DNA of 64,000 nt from an uncultured Prevotella sp. (GCA_900546345.1 URCI01000009.1:1-64000); one strand, 5' to 3'; numbered from the stretch's first letter, positions 18,578 through 27,456 are shown. Numbers and translations are program-made. The notes: a model not told the origin generated them from the sequence alone.

Positions 18578-19186
18578 TTAGTTGTGGAAGTAGAACATGG
18601 CCACACGCGTGCTTGTGAGCAGGTTGGTGGGATTGGTTTTGCCATCGGCATCGAGATAAATGCCGCCACAGCCTATCTGACAGAGGATGTTTTTGCTGCC
18701 CTTGGCCCCAAGTGAGTAGGGATAGCCAGAGTAGAAGGCCAGTGTGATCTTGTGTGGTGTGCCGTCAACGACGGTGGTGAAAGACAAGGTCTGCGGGAAG
18801 ATGAGGAACTGTACGGGGGAGAGCTGATAGAAATAAGTATTGCATTTCAGCTGCAGAGCAGGCGCTGCATCCAGACAAGCCTTTGCTGTGGCATCCGCAA
18901 CAAAGTGCGCCAGCGAGTTGACATGGAAGTTGTCGATATACAGCGTGGAGTCGTTGGCGAAGTTGGCCCGGCTCGGCACAGAGTCATACTTGGCGGAAGT
19001 TGCAGAGAAGATGGAGTCGAGATAGACCAACTGGCCATCGTGGCTGCCGGCAACAGCCTGGTAGGCACTGTGTTGCTCGGCCGGAGTCAGTCCCGAGTTG
19101 TTGTCGTCGTCATCATTCATGCATGATGTCATGGTCAGTGCTGCGAACAAGCACAGCAACAGCGTAAAGATTGAAGTTTTTTTCAT
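18578..19186 (-). CDS. DUF4840-family lipoprotein
   Basis: A 202-residue lipoprotein. The signal peptide has lipobox MTSC at about residue 22, followed by a run of Asp and Asn (MNDDDDNN), a usual surface-export-like linker in this phylum. The remaining beta-rich part (LTPAEQHSAYQAVAGSHDGQ, RVAMFYFHN at the end) fits the DUF4840 family, function unknown. A -7 box TAACTTTG lies 45 bp upstream at 19231-19238. Confidence 0.8.
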   Translation of the reverse strand: MKKTSIFTLLLCLFAALTMTSCMNDDDDNNSGLTPAEQHSAYQAVAGSHDGQLVYLDSIFSATSAKYDSVPSRANFANDSTLYIDNFHVNSLAHFVADATAKACLDAAPALQLKCNTYFYQLSPVQFLIFPQTLSFTTVVDGTPHKITLAFYSGYPYSLGAKGSKNILCQIGCGGIYLDADGKTNPTNLLTSTRVAMFYFHN

Positions 19187-19230
19187 TTCTTTGTTTTATT
19201 ATTGACTGATATGTTTCTAATGATCAAATG

Positions 19231-19238
19231 CAAAGTTA
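19231..19238 (-). promoter_or_regulatory. -7 box upstream of the DUF4840 gene
   Basis: On the minus strand the sequence reads TAACTTTGC, matching TAnnTTTG, 45 bp before the start codon. No clear -33 box. Confidence 0.5.
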
Positions 19239-19261
19239 GGGAAAAACTTGCATGTTGGGCA

Positions 19262-19315
19262 GAAAAAAAACAAAAAAATCCGTCCACTCAGCATTCAACT
19301 CAGTGGACGGACTTT
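19262..19315. terminator. Bidirectional terminator between small His-rich gene and DUF4840 gene
   Basis: TCCGTCCACT (19279-19288) pairs with AGTGGACGGA (19302-19311). On the minus strand the stem is followed by two long T runs, so it mainly ends transcripts from the His-rich gene and porin. Confidence 0.75.
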
Positions 19316-19340
19316 GTTTTCTACTCTTTTTTGGGGTCAA

Positions 19341-19562
19341 TTATTCTGTTGTATAGATCCAGTAGACAAATGCTACGATCGCGATGGCAGCAATGGTGAG
19401 AACGAAGAACAGGATTTTCTCCGTCTCGTTTTTTATTTTGATGCTGCGGAGCGCCCGCCTTTTTGTCACCTCCGACTCATCGACATGGTGATGGTGGTGA
19501 TGATGGTGATGATGAGTCGATACTGTTGAAGTTGTGGATTCTTTTTCTTGTATTGAAGTCAT
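19341..19562 (-). CDS. Small single-pass membrane protein with a ten-histidine run
   Basis: A 73-residue protein. Residues 1-16 are Ser/Thr-rich; ten consecutive His follow at 17-26, then an acidic-basic segment (VDESEVTKRRALRSIKIKNETEK) and one transmembrane helix near 49-69 (ILFFVLTIAAIAIVAFVYWIY). There is no signal peptide, so by the positive-inside rule the His run is likely cytoplasmic. The gene starts 12 bp after the porin stop and probably shares its transcript. The strong terminator at 19279-19311 directly follows it, which supports a real transcription unit. A His tract of this kind suggests metal binding. I do not recognise a family. Confidence 0.6.
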   Translation of the reverse strand: MTSIQEKESTTSTVSTHHHHHHHHHHVDESEVTKRRALRSIKIKNETEKILFFVLTIAAIAIVAFVYWIYTTE

Positions 19563-19574
19563 GCAAATTTGAGT

Positions 19575-20696
19575 TTAAAAACGGAAGTCGAGCTGCACGT
19601 CAATCATGTTGTAGTTGGATTTTGCCAGCGTTCGGTCATTGATGCGCATGTACTCCGCGTTGAGTTGTACATTCTTATTGAAAAGATAGTTAAAACCTGC
19701 TTCATATTGTGTGCGGCTCGATCCCCATTCCGCAGCCTTGCGATAGAGATCATAGCGGGCCTTGGCATACAGCTTCTTGCTCACCACAGGAGCGATGACG
19801 AGTGCGTAGTAAGCATCGGCCTTGTTGCCGATAGCCTCGTTGACGGTGCAGTCGCTCGTGCTGTTGCTGTTGCTTTCTGAGACTTTGAAAGCCTTGCCGG
19901 TGGAGTGAACATATTCTGTGCGGAAAGTCCAGTCACTGACTTTGTATTCTCCGGAGATGGCGTAGCGGTGCTGCGGCAATTTGCGTACTTCGCTCTTGTG
20001 CTCGCCGCTCTCGTCGGTCCAGTTGCCTTTGCGGGCATAGGAACCTTCGCTACCAAAGACACCGATGCGCATGCCTTCGACGGGCATCACCCAAATGCCG
20101 CCGATGAGATCTTTCTGCTGGTCGACATCCTTGGTGTTGATGCCTTGGCCATTGTACACGCCTACCTGATAATGCAGCAAGTTGCGCTTCTGAGCGTTGG
20201 GCAGGAAGTCGCCCTGCACCTGCACGCCGATGTCACGCCCGTTGCTGGCTTTGACACCACTGCGGTCGGAGAAATAGCAGAGCTTGTTGATGGCCTGAGA
20301 GTAGCTGAAGAAGCCTTGATCAATGGGGTGCATAGGATTTTCAAAGGTAAATGCACGCTTGAACTGTCCTACTTTCACTTTGAAAAAACTATATTTCTGC
20401 CATTCCGTGAACGCGTCTACCACACGGGGTGAGTTGCCCAAGGTCGAGGTGTTGCCGTTGAACTGCAACTGCACCTTCCAGTACCAGTCGTGCTGGATGC
20501 GTCCCTCCAACGCGATTCGACCCAGTCGCAGGTTGAATGAGTTGGACTTTGCGTTGTCTTGGTCGCTATATTGATATTGTGTCATCACATAGCCCGAGAG
20601 CTTGATGTCGTTGATCCATTGCGGCAACTTTGTTTCGGCATGGGCAGCAGTCGCCAGACTCAATGCTGACAATGCCACAGCAAAAAGTTTTTTCAT
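19575..20696 (-). CDS. Phosphate-selective porin O/P-type outer membrane protein
   Basis: A 373-residue outer-membrane beta-barrel. A signal peptide with cleavage after AHAE (about residue 21) is followed by strands typical of the OprO/OprP family (WINDIKLSGYVMTQYQYSD, RLGRIALEGRIQHDWYWKVQLQF, VVDAFTEWQKYSFFKVKVGQFKRAFTFEN) and a C-terminal aromatic residue (LDFRF). The family includes polyphosphate and phosphate channels, but in Bacteroidales the substrate is usually unknown. The small His-rich gene follows 12 bp downstream. Confidence 0.88.
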   Translation of the reverse strand: MKKLFAVALSALSLATAAHAETKLPQWINDIKLSGYVMTQYQYSDQDNAKSNSFNLRLGRIALEGRIQHDWYWKVQLQFNGNTSTLGNSPRVVDAFTEWQKYSFFKVKVGQFKRAFTFENPMHPIDQGFFSYSQAINKLCYFSDRSGVKASNGRDIGVQVQGDFLPNAQKRNLLHYQVGVYNGQGINTKDVDQQKDLIGGIWVMPVEGMRIGVFGSEGSYARKGNWTDESGEHKSEVRKLPQHRYAISGEYKVSDWTFRTEYVHSTGKAFKVSESNSNSTSDCTVNEAIGNKADAYYALVIAPVVSKKLYAKARYDLYRKAAEWGSSRTQYEAGFNYLFNKNVQLNAEYMRINDRTLAKSNYNMIDVQLDFRF

Positions 20697-20790
20697 ATTT
20701 TCGTTTTTTTATGTCTCTTTTGATTCAGACCCCTATGCTCAATCAATCGGCGTGGAAGCGCCTTGGTTATCAATAAGCTGATAATCTTTG

Positions 20791-20798
20791 CAAAAATA
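20791..20798 (-). promoter_or_regulatory. -7 box upstream of the porin gene
   Basis: TATTTTTG on the minus strand matches TAnnTTTG, 94 bp before the porin start. No clear -33 box was found. Confidence 0.4.
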
Positions 20799-20868
20799 GC
20801 TAAATAATATGAGGTTTGCACGTTCTTATTAAAATATTTTTTCAAGAGTAGAAAAAAACTATTTTTCT

Positions 20869-20900
20869 TTTGGAAGTATCGAATATTTATCGTACCTTTG
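20869..20900 (+). promoter_or_regulatory. Promoter of tRNA-Pro
   Basis: TTTG at 20869-20872, 20 bp spacer, TACCTTTG at 20893-20900. The predicted transcript start is about 60 bp before the mature tRNA 5' end. Confidence 0.7.
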
Positions 20901-20968
20901 CACCCGCAATTCAGAAATCACTTTTTTGCTGATGCGAAGGCAAGGCAAGGTGAAAGAGAAAGAGCAAG

Positions 20969-21042
20969 CGGGGTGTAGCGCAGTCCGGTAGCGCTCCTGG
21001 TTTGGGACCAGGTGGTCGCAGGTTCGAATCCTGTCGCCCCGA
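20969..21042 (+). tRNA. tRNA-Pro (anticodon TGG)
   Basis: A 74-nt cloverleaf. The acceptor stem CGGGGTG pairs with CGCCCCG with discriminator A; the anticodon arm is CCTGG-TTTGGGA-CCAGG giving anticodon TGG (Pro, reads CCN codons); the T arm is GCAGG-TTCGAAT-CCTGT. The D arm has TAGCGCAGTCCGGTAGCGC. CCA is not encoded. Followed by a perfect-stem terminator. Confidence 0.96.
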
Positions 21043-21046
21043 CACA

Positions 21047-21083
21047 GAAAAAGAGCTTCTCATTTTTTGAGAAGCTCTTTTTC
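21047..21083 (+). terminator. Terminator of tRNA-Pro
   Basis: The arms 21047-21062 (GAAAAAGAGCTTCTCA) and 21068-21083 (TGAGAAGCTCTTTTTC) form a perfect 16-bp stem with a T-rich loop and T run. It starts 5 bp after the tRNA. Confidence 0.85.
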
Positions 21084-21216
21084 GTTGTATATACTGGATT
21101 TGATCGTTGTGCTTGCAGCACGCTTATGCCGTGCTTGCCCCATTCACACTCGTTTCGTGCATTGACCGCCTCTTGATGAGCCGGCGCCTGACGGGCAGAG
21201 GCTTATCTGGCGTGTG

Positions 21217-21243
21217 CCACCCCCTCGTTGAGAGAAGGGGTGG
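21217..21243 (-). terminator. Possible terminator of the gltD-like gene
   Basis: CCACCCC (21217-21223) pairs with GGGGTGG (21237-21243) just after the minus-strand stop. There is no T run, so the call is weak. Confidence 0.3.
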
Positions 21244-21258
21244 GTGTGAGAGACTTTT

Positions 21259-22596
21259 CTACTCTGCTTCTTCCCGCTTTTCGATGTCCTGCATGAGTTT
21301 GAGGGCGTCGACATACTGTTCAATGCCCTGTGCCACCTCCTGTGCCGCTTTCATGGCGAGCACAACGGTCTGTGGCCGGTGCACGACATCGCCGCCTGCG
21401 AAGACGCCGCGTCGGGTGGTCATGCCAAAGGGTCGGTCCAGGATCTTGACATAGCCTTTCTCGTCGACTTCGATGCCGTCGGTAGTGGACACGATGCGGT
21501 TGGCGGGTCGTGAGCCGATAGCCAGGAAGATGCGGTCAAAGTGTTCTTCGCGGTCGCCGTCCTCGGTGTGTATGGTCACACTGCCCAGTCGTCCGGGCTC
21601 ACCGGCAATGAATTCTGTGACACTCGACTTCCACCAGAACTTCACGCCCTCATTGATGGCTTCGTCATACTCACTCTTGATGGCGGGCATCTCCTCCTGT
21701 GTGCGGCGGTAGATCACGGTCACGTCGGCACCTAAGCGAATGGCGGTGCGGGCTGCGTCCATGGCGACGTTGCCGCCGCCGATGACGCCGACGCGCTCAC
21801 CGGCCCGTAGCGGCACCATGTTGCGGGCGATGGCGCCTTCCTGGTAAGCATTGAACTGATGGAGCAGATAGGTCGACTGGCTCACACCGTGGAGTTTGGC
21901 GCCCGGCACGTCGTCCATGTTCTGTGGCACTGCCGTGCCTGTGCCCATGAAAATCGCATCGAAGCCATGGGCGAAGAGATAATCGACGGTGATGCCATTC
22001 TCGCCCACCATGGTGTTGGTGATGAAGTTGACACCGAGCTCTGCAATCTTTTCGATCTCGGCTCTGACCACGGTCTTGGGCAGACGATATTCGGGAATGC
22101 CAAACATCAGCACGCCGCCCGGCTCTTCCAATCCTTCATAGATCGTCACGCTGAAGCCCTTGCGTGCCAAGTTGCCGGCAACGGTCAGTCCGGCAGGTCC
22201 CGAACCGATGACAGCGATGTTGCCGCGTGTCTTCTGTGGCAGTTTCTCGCGCTGCAGGCGCATCGTGGTGTCGAAGTCGGCAATAAAGGCCTCCAGACTT
22301 CCGATCTTCACCGGGTTGCCCTTTTTGTTGAGTACGCAGTGGCCCTGGCATTGCTTCTCATGCGGACAGACACGTCCGCAGATGGCAGGGAGATTCGAGG
22401 TTTCGTTGATGATCGCCATAGCGTCTCCTAGATTGCCCTTGGACAGTTGATGGATAAAAGAGGGGATGTCGTTGCCGATGGGACAGCCCTTGCGGCACAT
22501 GGGCACTTTGCAATGCAGGCAGCGCTTGGCTTCTGTGATAGCTTCCTGCATCGTCAATGGCTGCGGAGTGCTATAGTCGATTTGTTCTTTTTTCAT
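21259..22596 (-). CDS. gltD: Glutamate synthase small-subunit-like NAD(P)H oxidoreductase
   Basis: A 445-residue FAD/NAD(P)H oxidoreductase with N-terminal iron-sulfur centres. The Cys clusters are CLHCKVPMCRKGCP (about residues 27-40) and CGRVCPHEKQCQGHC (about 73-87). The FAD-binding GSGPAGLTVAGNLA is near 132 and the NAD(P)H-binding GGGNVAMDAARTA near 275; GVFAGGDVV near the end is the second FAD contact. This is the GltD/NfnB type. No large glutamate synthase or NfnA subunit lies next to it, so it may act as a stand-alone NADPH-dependent GltA-type enzyme or with distant partners. Confidence 0.85.
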   Translation of the reverse strand: MKKEQIDYSTPQPLTMQEAITEAKRCLHCKVPMCRKGCPIGNDIPSFIHQLSKGNLGDAMAIINETSNLPAICGRVCPHEKQCQGHCVLNKKGNPVKIGSLEAFIADFDTTMRLQREKLPQKTRGNIAVIGSGPAGLTVAGNLARKGFSVTIYEGLEEPGGVLMFGIPEYRLPKTVVRAEIEKIAELGVNFITNTMVGENGITVDYLFAHGFDAIFMGTGTAVPQNMDDVPGAKLHGVSQSTYLLHQFNAYQEGAIARNMVPLRAGERVGVIGGGNVAMDAARTAIRLGADVTVIYRRTQEEMPAIKSEYDEAINEGVKFWWKSSVTEFIAGEPGRLGSVTIHTEDGDREEHFDRIFLAIGSRPANRIVSTTDGIEVDEKGYVKILDRPFGMTTRRGVFAGGDVVHRPQTVVLAMKAAQEVAQGIEQYVDALKLMQDIEKREEAE

Positions 22597-22662
22597 TTCT
22601 TTTTTGAAGTTGGGTTATTTAGGCATTAGCCATGAATGGTTTGTTTTGTTATATAGACATTA

Positions 22663-22670
22663 CAAAATTA
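22663..22670 (-). promoter_or_regulatory. -7 box upstream of the gltD-like gene
   Basis: TAATTTTG on the minus strand, 66 bp before the start codon. No good -33 box. Confidence 0.45.
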
Positions 22671-23028
22671 CGTATTATATCTATAGGTTTCATGGATTTA
22701 ATCTATAAATTAAATAAAATTAACCAATAAGTGCTTGCCTGCTGATTTCTTTTCGTGCGGGATGGAGCGTATCACAGCCACTTGGGTTACAGGTGTCTAT
22801 CTCATTTGTCAATCTAACTGACATTTTTGCGCCATCATGGCTGCGATTTTCTGAAACAAAGTAAAGTTGGGTACGAAAAACTCGAAAAATTAATGGATAT
22901 TGTAATTACTTGATAATCAATACGATATAAGAATAAGCAATAAACGACAATATTTCGGCGGCATGTTTTCAATGGTGATAGCTGCTCAAATACCGCTTTT
23001 TAAGCGCCATTTCAGTGTTTTTTGATCA
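22671..23028. other. AT-rich intergenic region without a visible gene
   Basis: Between the gltD-like promoter and the 22-bp tandem repeats I see no convincing gene, RNA or hairpin. The sequence is AT-rich with stops in all frames. Confidence 0.5.
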
Positions 23029-23116
23029 TCATCTCGGTTGTTTATTGCTGTCATCTCAATTGTTTGATGCGGTCATCTCGGTTGTTTGTCAGTGTCATCT
23101 CGATTGTTTGATGCGG
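23029..23116. repeat. Four tandem 22-bp repeats
   Basis: Units start at 23029, 23051, 23073 and 23095. All begin TCATCTC and have TTGTTT at the same position; units 2 and 4 also share GATGCGG. A decayed fifth unit follows from 23117. The 22-bp period is two helical turns and not a multiple of three, so it is not a coding repeat. Confidence 0.75.
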
Positions 23117-23245
23117 TGATATTGGTTTTTTCTTCATTTCACAAGCGTATTTCGCAATGAAGGCCCCCTGCCGTTTCGCTAGAATGAAAGTTGGCAGAGC
23201 AGGTGTTTTGTAAAGAAAGAAACATATGGAGTGATGGATAGGAGC

Positions 23246-23284
23246 AAAAAAAGGATGGGCCGGTTGGCTCATCCTTTTTTTTTC
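23246..23284 (-). terminator. Terminator of the GH95-GH115-GH43 operon
   Basis: AAAAAAAGGATGGGCC (23246-23261) pairs with GGCTCATCCTTTTTTT (23266-23281), a 16-bp stem with one wobble and a 4-nt loop. On the minus strand it follows the GH43 stop by about 30 bp and is succeeded by T residues. Confidence 0.8.
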
Positions 23285-23314
23285 GTTTCATTGCGTGATG
23301 CTTCTTTTCATCGT

Positions 23315-24931
23315 CTACTTGACCTTGAAATGAAACCAGTCAACGGCGACCGACCCGCCCAACTGCTTCGTGGCGTAGTTGTACAGGCCGAAACGCGTGC
23401 CCATGAAAAAGCGGCGGTAGTCAAAGACAAGCTTGAAATTGCGCAGCACTTCGGTCCAGTGCTTGCCGTCGAGGCTGTAGGCCAGAGCGGCAACGTCTTT
23501 GTGGAGTCGGAAATCGGCCGTTACCTTCAAGTAGACGATGTCGTGTTTGAGGGGCTGGCGGTATACTTCGTGACGATGATCAGCCAGTATTTTGTGGTCT
23601 TTGGCTTCCATCTCAACGGAGTCGGTTGTGGCTACGATATATTTTCGATTGCCTTCTTTCACGACCGAGAGCAGGGCAGCATCGTTTTGGAAGGCGCAGA
23701 AGCCAGCCACATCGCCGTCGCGCATCTTGCTGACATCCATGCGTACGATGGCCTCGTTTTGTGGTCCCATCATGCGTGTTGTCAGTGTGTTGCGTGCCAG
23801 GAAGATGTTGGGAGCCACCGATGCGGTGTGCAGTGTCAGCCAACCGCGCCGCTCGGTGAGTGACCAGGCCTTGTTCACGGGGTTGTGGTTCCATTGCCAG
23901 TCAAGACTCAGCTTGGCAGAGCTGAACGCATCGCTGTTGACGATCTGCGACTTCTTGCCGCCTTTGAGCGGTATTTGCATCGAGGCGGGCACGATATCGA
24001 CCTTGGGCCAGCCATCCCTCCAACTGACCGGAGAGAGCGTCGGCACACGTCCCACACCGCCACGATCCTGGAAGATCAGTGCATACCACTGGCCATCGGG
24101 CGTGTCGACGATGGTGCCCTGACCGACACCGCCGTATCCTGCGAACTCCGTCTCGAGCATCACACGCTTGGTGTATGGCCCTTGGATGTTGTCGGCACGG
24201 TAGACGACCTCGCGGCGGGGATGGCCCTGTGTCCAGGAGATCATCTGCAAATAGTATTTCCCGTTGTGCTTGATGACGCGCGATCCTTCGAGCAGTCCCT
24301 TCTCCTCACTGTCGCGCTGGAAGAGCTGACGGTGAGATCCCTCCACGACACGCTTCAGGTCATGGCTCAACTCCACCATCTCGCCGGTGCCGTAGAAGAC
24401 ATAGACCCGGTCATCCTCGTCGAAGAACAGTGTCGCATCATGGAAGTGAGGCAGACGGCTGACCAGCGTCCAAGGACCTTCGGCCTTCCTGGCGGTCAGG
24501 ATATAGGTCTCGCCACCGGGATGATCGTTGGGGGAGAAGAGCGCATAGAACTGGCCTTTGTGATACTTCAGCGAGGTCGCCCACTGACCACGGCCGTAGA
24601 CGGTGCCCTGCTCCATATTGTATTTGGGTGAGTCGGTGAGCTTGTCAAAGAGGTAGCCCACTGTCTGCCAGTTGACAAGATCACGGGAATGCATGATCGG
24701 CCCACCCGGCATGAGATGCATGGTCGTCGAGACCATGTAATAGTCTTTGCCCACGCGGATGACATCCATGTCGGGGACATCAGACCAGATGACTGGATTG
24801 GTGAAGGCCGCCGTCTGAGATGGCAACGGTCTGGTCTGTCGGCTCACCGCCTTCCTGGTGGTCTGTGCTGCCATCACCGGCATGGTTATGCCGGCACAGA
24901 GCAGCAGAGCATAGATTGCTTTTATGTTCAT
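23315..24931 (-). CDS. Glycoside hydrolase family 43 (xylosidase/arabinofuranosidase)
   Basis: A 538-residue exported GH43 enzyme. A signal peptide ends about residue 22 (VMAAQ). The five-bladed propeller starts with NPVIWSDVPDMDVIRVGKDYYMVS, which holds the catalytic base Asp; the catalytic acid Glu is in LLEGSRVIK (about residue 212), and the pKa-modulating Asp in FHDATLFFDEDD. From about residue 330 a concanavalin-like C-terminal module (LDWQWNHNPVNKAW, YSLDGKHWTEV) shapes the active site, as in xylan-acting GH43 members. Last gene of a minus-strand operon; its start overlaps the GH115 stop by 4 bp, implying translational coupling. Expected role: removal of xylose or arabinose from xylan oligosaccharides in the periplasm. 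Confidence 0.9.
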   Translation of the reverse strand: MNIKAIYALLLCAGITMPVMAAQTTRKAVSRQTRPLPSQTAAFTNPVIWSDVPDMDVIRVGKDYYMVSTTMHLMPGGPIMHSRDLVNWQTVGYLFDKLTDSPKYNMEQGTVYGRGQWATSLKYHKGQFYALFSPNDHPGGETYILTARKAEGPWTLVSRLPHFHDATLFFDEDDRVYVFYGTGEMVELSHDLKRVVEGSHRQLFQRDSEEKGLLEGSRVIKHNGKYYLQMISWTQGHPRREVVYRADNIQGPYTKRVMLETEFAGYGGVGQGTIVDTPDGQWYALIFQDRGGVGRVPTLSPVSWRDGWPKVDIVPASMQIPLKGGKKSQIVNSDAFSSAKLSLDWQWNHNPVNKAWSLTERRGWLTLHTASVAPNIFLARNTLTTRMMGPQNEAIVRMDVSKMRDGDVAGFCAFQNDAALLSVVKEGNRKYIVATTDSVEMEAKDHKILADHRHEVYRQPLKHDIVYLKVTADFRLHKDVAALAYSLDGKHWTEVLRNFKLVFDYRRFFMGTRFGLYNYATKQLGGSVAVDWFHFKVK

Positions 24932-27441
24932 TTGTTCTTTGTTTTGGTTGATATGATGGTCTTATTTCTTTTTCCTGTCACAATGGTGATCTTTTCCAGC
25001 ACGACACCCGGGTCGAGTGGGGCAAAGACCAATTGGTGGATGCCGTCGGACTTTTCTGATAAAGGCAGCCGGAGCGTCATTGTCACGATGCGCCGGGCCA
25101 CGGTGGGGTAGTAGACGCTGTAGATATTTTCCGGTTTCTCATTGAGGTTGGCATTGAAGTTCACTGTCTTGCCGCAACCGTCGAGGCTGACTTGGTATCT
25201 CAGTCCCCCCTGATTGAGGAAGTCGAGCGTGGACTTTGTGGTGATGCAGACCGTCACGCTGTCAGTGGCTGACAGCCCTCGGAAGCGATATTCCAGTTGC
25301 GCGCCCTTGACCGGTGCGGTCGTGGGTCGCAGCGTCATGGCACCGAGAGAAGGACCCATGAATGGGATATGGATCCATCGGGCCTTTTCTGCATCGAGTT
25401 TGCGATAGTAGCGCTCGGCCTCGAGCACCACTTTGCCGTGTGCAGCATCGATGATCCATCCGTTGCTGCGCGGCTCCACGGCATAGAGCTTCGGCAGCAT
25501 GTCGTGGGGGAAGTTGTCGTTCCATGTCGTGTAGCCAATGTGTTTTTGGATCATCATGCCGTTCCATTTCCCGCCAGCGATGTCGTGATTATAGGCCGCA
25601 CAGAGCAGCGAGTCACGGCGGAAGTCCTGTCGGCACCGTTCCGCCCACGTGTTGGCCTCGGGGTTGCCTTGGTGATAGAGCTGATGATTCATGGCTTGGG
25701 CATAGTACATGTCATAGAGATTGGCCATCGCCTGCACGGGGAAGAGGATCAGCTCTTGGTAGGCATCACGGCAGTTCTCGGGCAGTGTTGCGTATTGGCG
25801 CAGGGCATCCCGCTCCAGCGCAGCATAGTCGTTGACGACCTTTTCCCACTCTCCGTCACTGAGACTGTAGGTCGATGCATCGAGCATCTCAGCCGTGCAG
25901 CGCCCGGCATATTTGCCTTGCAGGTTGAGGATCCTTGCCGCCTCTTGGGCCTGGTCTTGCCCGAAGGCTGCGGCACAGAATTGCCGGGTGTGATCCAGGA
26001 GGTTGTCGGCAGTGAAGGCGGTGGGGTTCCAGGCCATGTCGATGAACAGCTGTATGGGATATTCCATGGGTTTCAGATCTCCCACATTGAGGATCCACAG
26101 GCGGTCGATGCCGTTCTCGGCAGCCAGAGAGAGCTGTTCCCACATGTTCTGCGTCGGCGTGACATTGATCCATTTCGAGTTTCTCGGGGCACCGACGTAG
26201 TCGACATGATAATAGAGTCCCCAACCGCCTTTGCGGTTGCGCTCTTTGGCCTTCGGCACACGGCGCACGTCGCCCCAGTTGTCGTCGCACAGCAACAGCG
26301 TCACATCATCGGGCACGCGCAGTCCGGCGTCGTAGTAGTCCATCACCTCTTTATAGAGTGCCCACACCTGCGGCACCTCGCTGGCCTTTTTGCCGCGCTC
26401 TTTCTCGATGATGCGGCGCTGGTTGCGGATGATCTTCTTCATGAGCTGTATGTTGGTGCTCTCGCTCATGGCCATGTCGCCGTCGCCCCGCATGCCAATG
26501 GTGACGATGTCTTCCGTGGCTTTGTTGCGGCGGACGCCACCGGCCCAGAACGAGTCAAGAGCTGCTTGGTTGGTGGTGTAGTCCCACTTTCCGCCTGCCG
26601 CGATCCTGGAGGCGCGGTCTTGTGGTTCGACGTTGGGATTGTCGGAGTGGTTGTGCCATTCCTTTTGTGAGCGGCACATCGGTTCGTGGTGTGAGGTTCC
26701 AATGATGATGCCTCGGTCGTCGGCCGTTTTGCTGTTGAGCGGATCATCGGCGTAGAAGGCCCATCCCCACATGGCAGGCCACATGAAGTTGGCTTTCAGC
26801 CGCAGCAAGAGTTCAAAGACGCGGTCATAGAACTGGTGCCCGCCATAGTTGGTACCATAGGTGTTCTTCACCCATGTCGTCAGGCACGGTGCCTCATCGT
26901 TGAGAAAGATGCCACGGTACTTTACTCTTGGCGAGGGCTGGTTTTGCCGGCCGGCGCTATATATCATATGGTCTTGGTGCTTCACCGGCACGTCGGCCCA
27001 CCAGTACCAGGGCGAGACGCCCATCTCACGGCTGAGCTCATAGATGCCGAAAATGGTACCGCGTTTGTCGGAACCAATAATGACCAGGTTGCCGTCCACG
27101 ACATCGATGAGATAGCTCTCCCATTGTCCACGGAGCTTCCTGACGTCGATTTTGTGGGCTTTCACCATTTTGTCGATGAGCCGGCTCTTGCCTAAGGTGC
27201 CCGCGACGATGCTGCCTTGGGCGGGCATGAGGCCTGCTGACCAGAAAGTCAATGGCGCTGCCTGGCCGCAGACGCGACGGACATCGTTGCTCAAGTCGTG
27301 TGCCGCCAGTCTTACACCCTTCCAGTCGGCCGTGTCCACCACGATGGTGGCAGGGCGATGGCCGGGCGTGGCGATCTCAAAGTCGGTGGCACTCACCCAA
27401 AGGGGGAAGAGCGCCAATAAAAATAGGAGTATCTTTTTCAT
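24928..27441 (-). CDS. Glycoside hydrolase family 115 (xylan alpha-1,2-glucuronidase)
   Basis: An 837-residue exported enzyme. Signal peptide to about residue 18 (WVSA). Family GH115 features are VIIGSDKRGTIFGIYELS, SPWYWWADVPV, PRVKYRGIFLNDEAP, RLKANFMWPAMWGWAF and GTSHHEPMCR. GH115 removes (4-O-methyl-)glucuronic acid from internal xylose residues of polymeric or oligomeric xylan. It sits between GH95 (15 bp upstream) and GH43 (4 bp overlap). Its presence marks glucuronoxylan as the substrate of this locus. Confidence 0.93.
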   Translation of the reverse strand: MKKILLFLLALFPLWVSATDFEIATPGHRPATIVVDTADWKGVRLAAHDLSNDVRRVCGQAAPLTFWSAGLMPAQGSIVAGTLGKSRLIDKMVKAHKIDVRKLRGQWESYLIDVVDGNLVIIGSDKRGTIFGIYELSREMGVSPWYWWADVPVKHQDHMIYSAGRQNQPSPRVKYRGIFLNDEAPCLTTWVKNTYGTNYGGHQFYDRVFELLLRLKANFMWPAMWGWAFYADDPLNSKTADDRGIIIGTSHHEPMCRSQKEWHNHSDNPNVEPQDRASRIAAGGKWDYTTNQAALDSFWAGGVRRNKATEDIVTIGMRGDGDMAMSESTNIQLMKKIIRNQRRIIEKERGKKASEVPQVWALYKEVMDYYDAGLRVPDDVTLLLCDDNWGDVRRVPKAKERNRKGGWGLYYHVDYVGAPRNSKWINVTPTQNMWEQLSLAAENGIDRLWILNVGDLKPMEYPIQLFIDMAWNPTAFTADNLLDHTRQFCAAAFGQDQAQEAARILNLQGKYAGRCTAEMLDASTYSLSDGEWEKVVNDYAALERDALRQYATLPENCRDAYQELILFPVQAMANLYDMYYAQAMNHQLYHQGNPEANTWAERCRQDFRRDSLLCAAYNHDIAGGKWNGMMIQKHIGYTTWNDNFPHDMLPKLYAVEPRSNGWIIDAAHGKVVLEAERYYRKLDAEKARWIHIPFMGPSLGAMTLRPTTAPVKGAQLEYRFRGLSATDSVTVCITTKSTLDFLNQGGLRYQVSLDGCGKTVNFNANLNEKPENIYSVYYPTVARRIVTMTLRLPLSEKSDGIHQLVFAPLDPGVVLEKITIVTGKRNKTIISTKTKNK

Positions 27442-27456
27442 ATGGATGTTATTTAT

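Noticed and set aside
19202..19529. Small plus-strand frames opposite the His-rich gene
   Set aside because: They overlap the terminator and the His-rich gene and show no features of their own.
23029..23116. CRISPR array
   Set aside because: Repeats are directly adjacent with no unique spacers and no cas genes occur in the window.
23051..23272. A 73-codon minus-strand frame over the 22-bp repeats
   Set aside because: The repeat period is not a multiple of three, no promoter or start signal is visible, and the frame overlaps the GH43 terminator.
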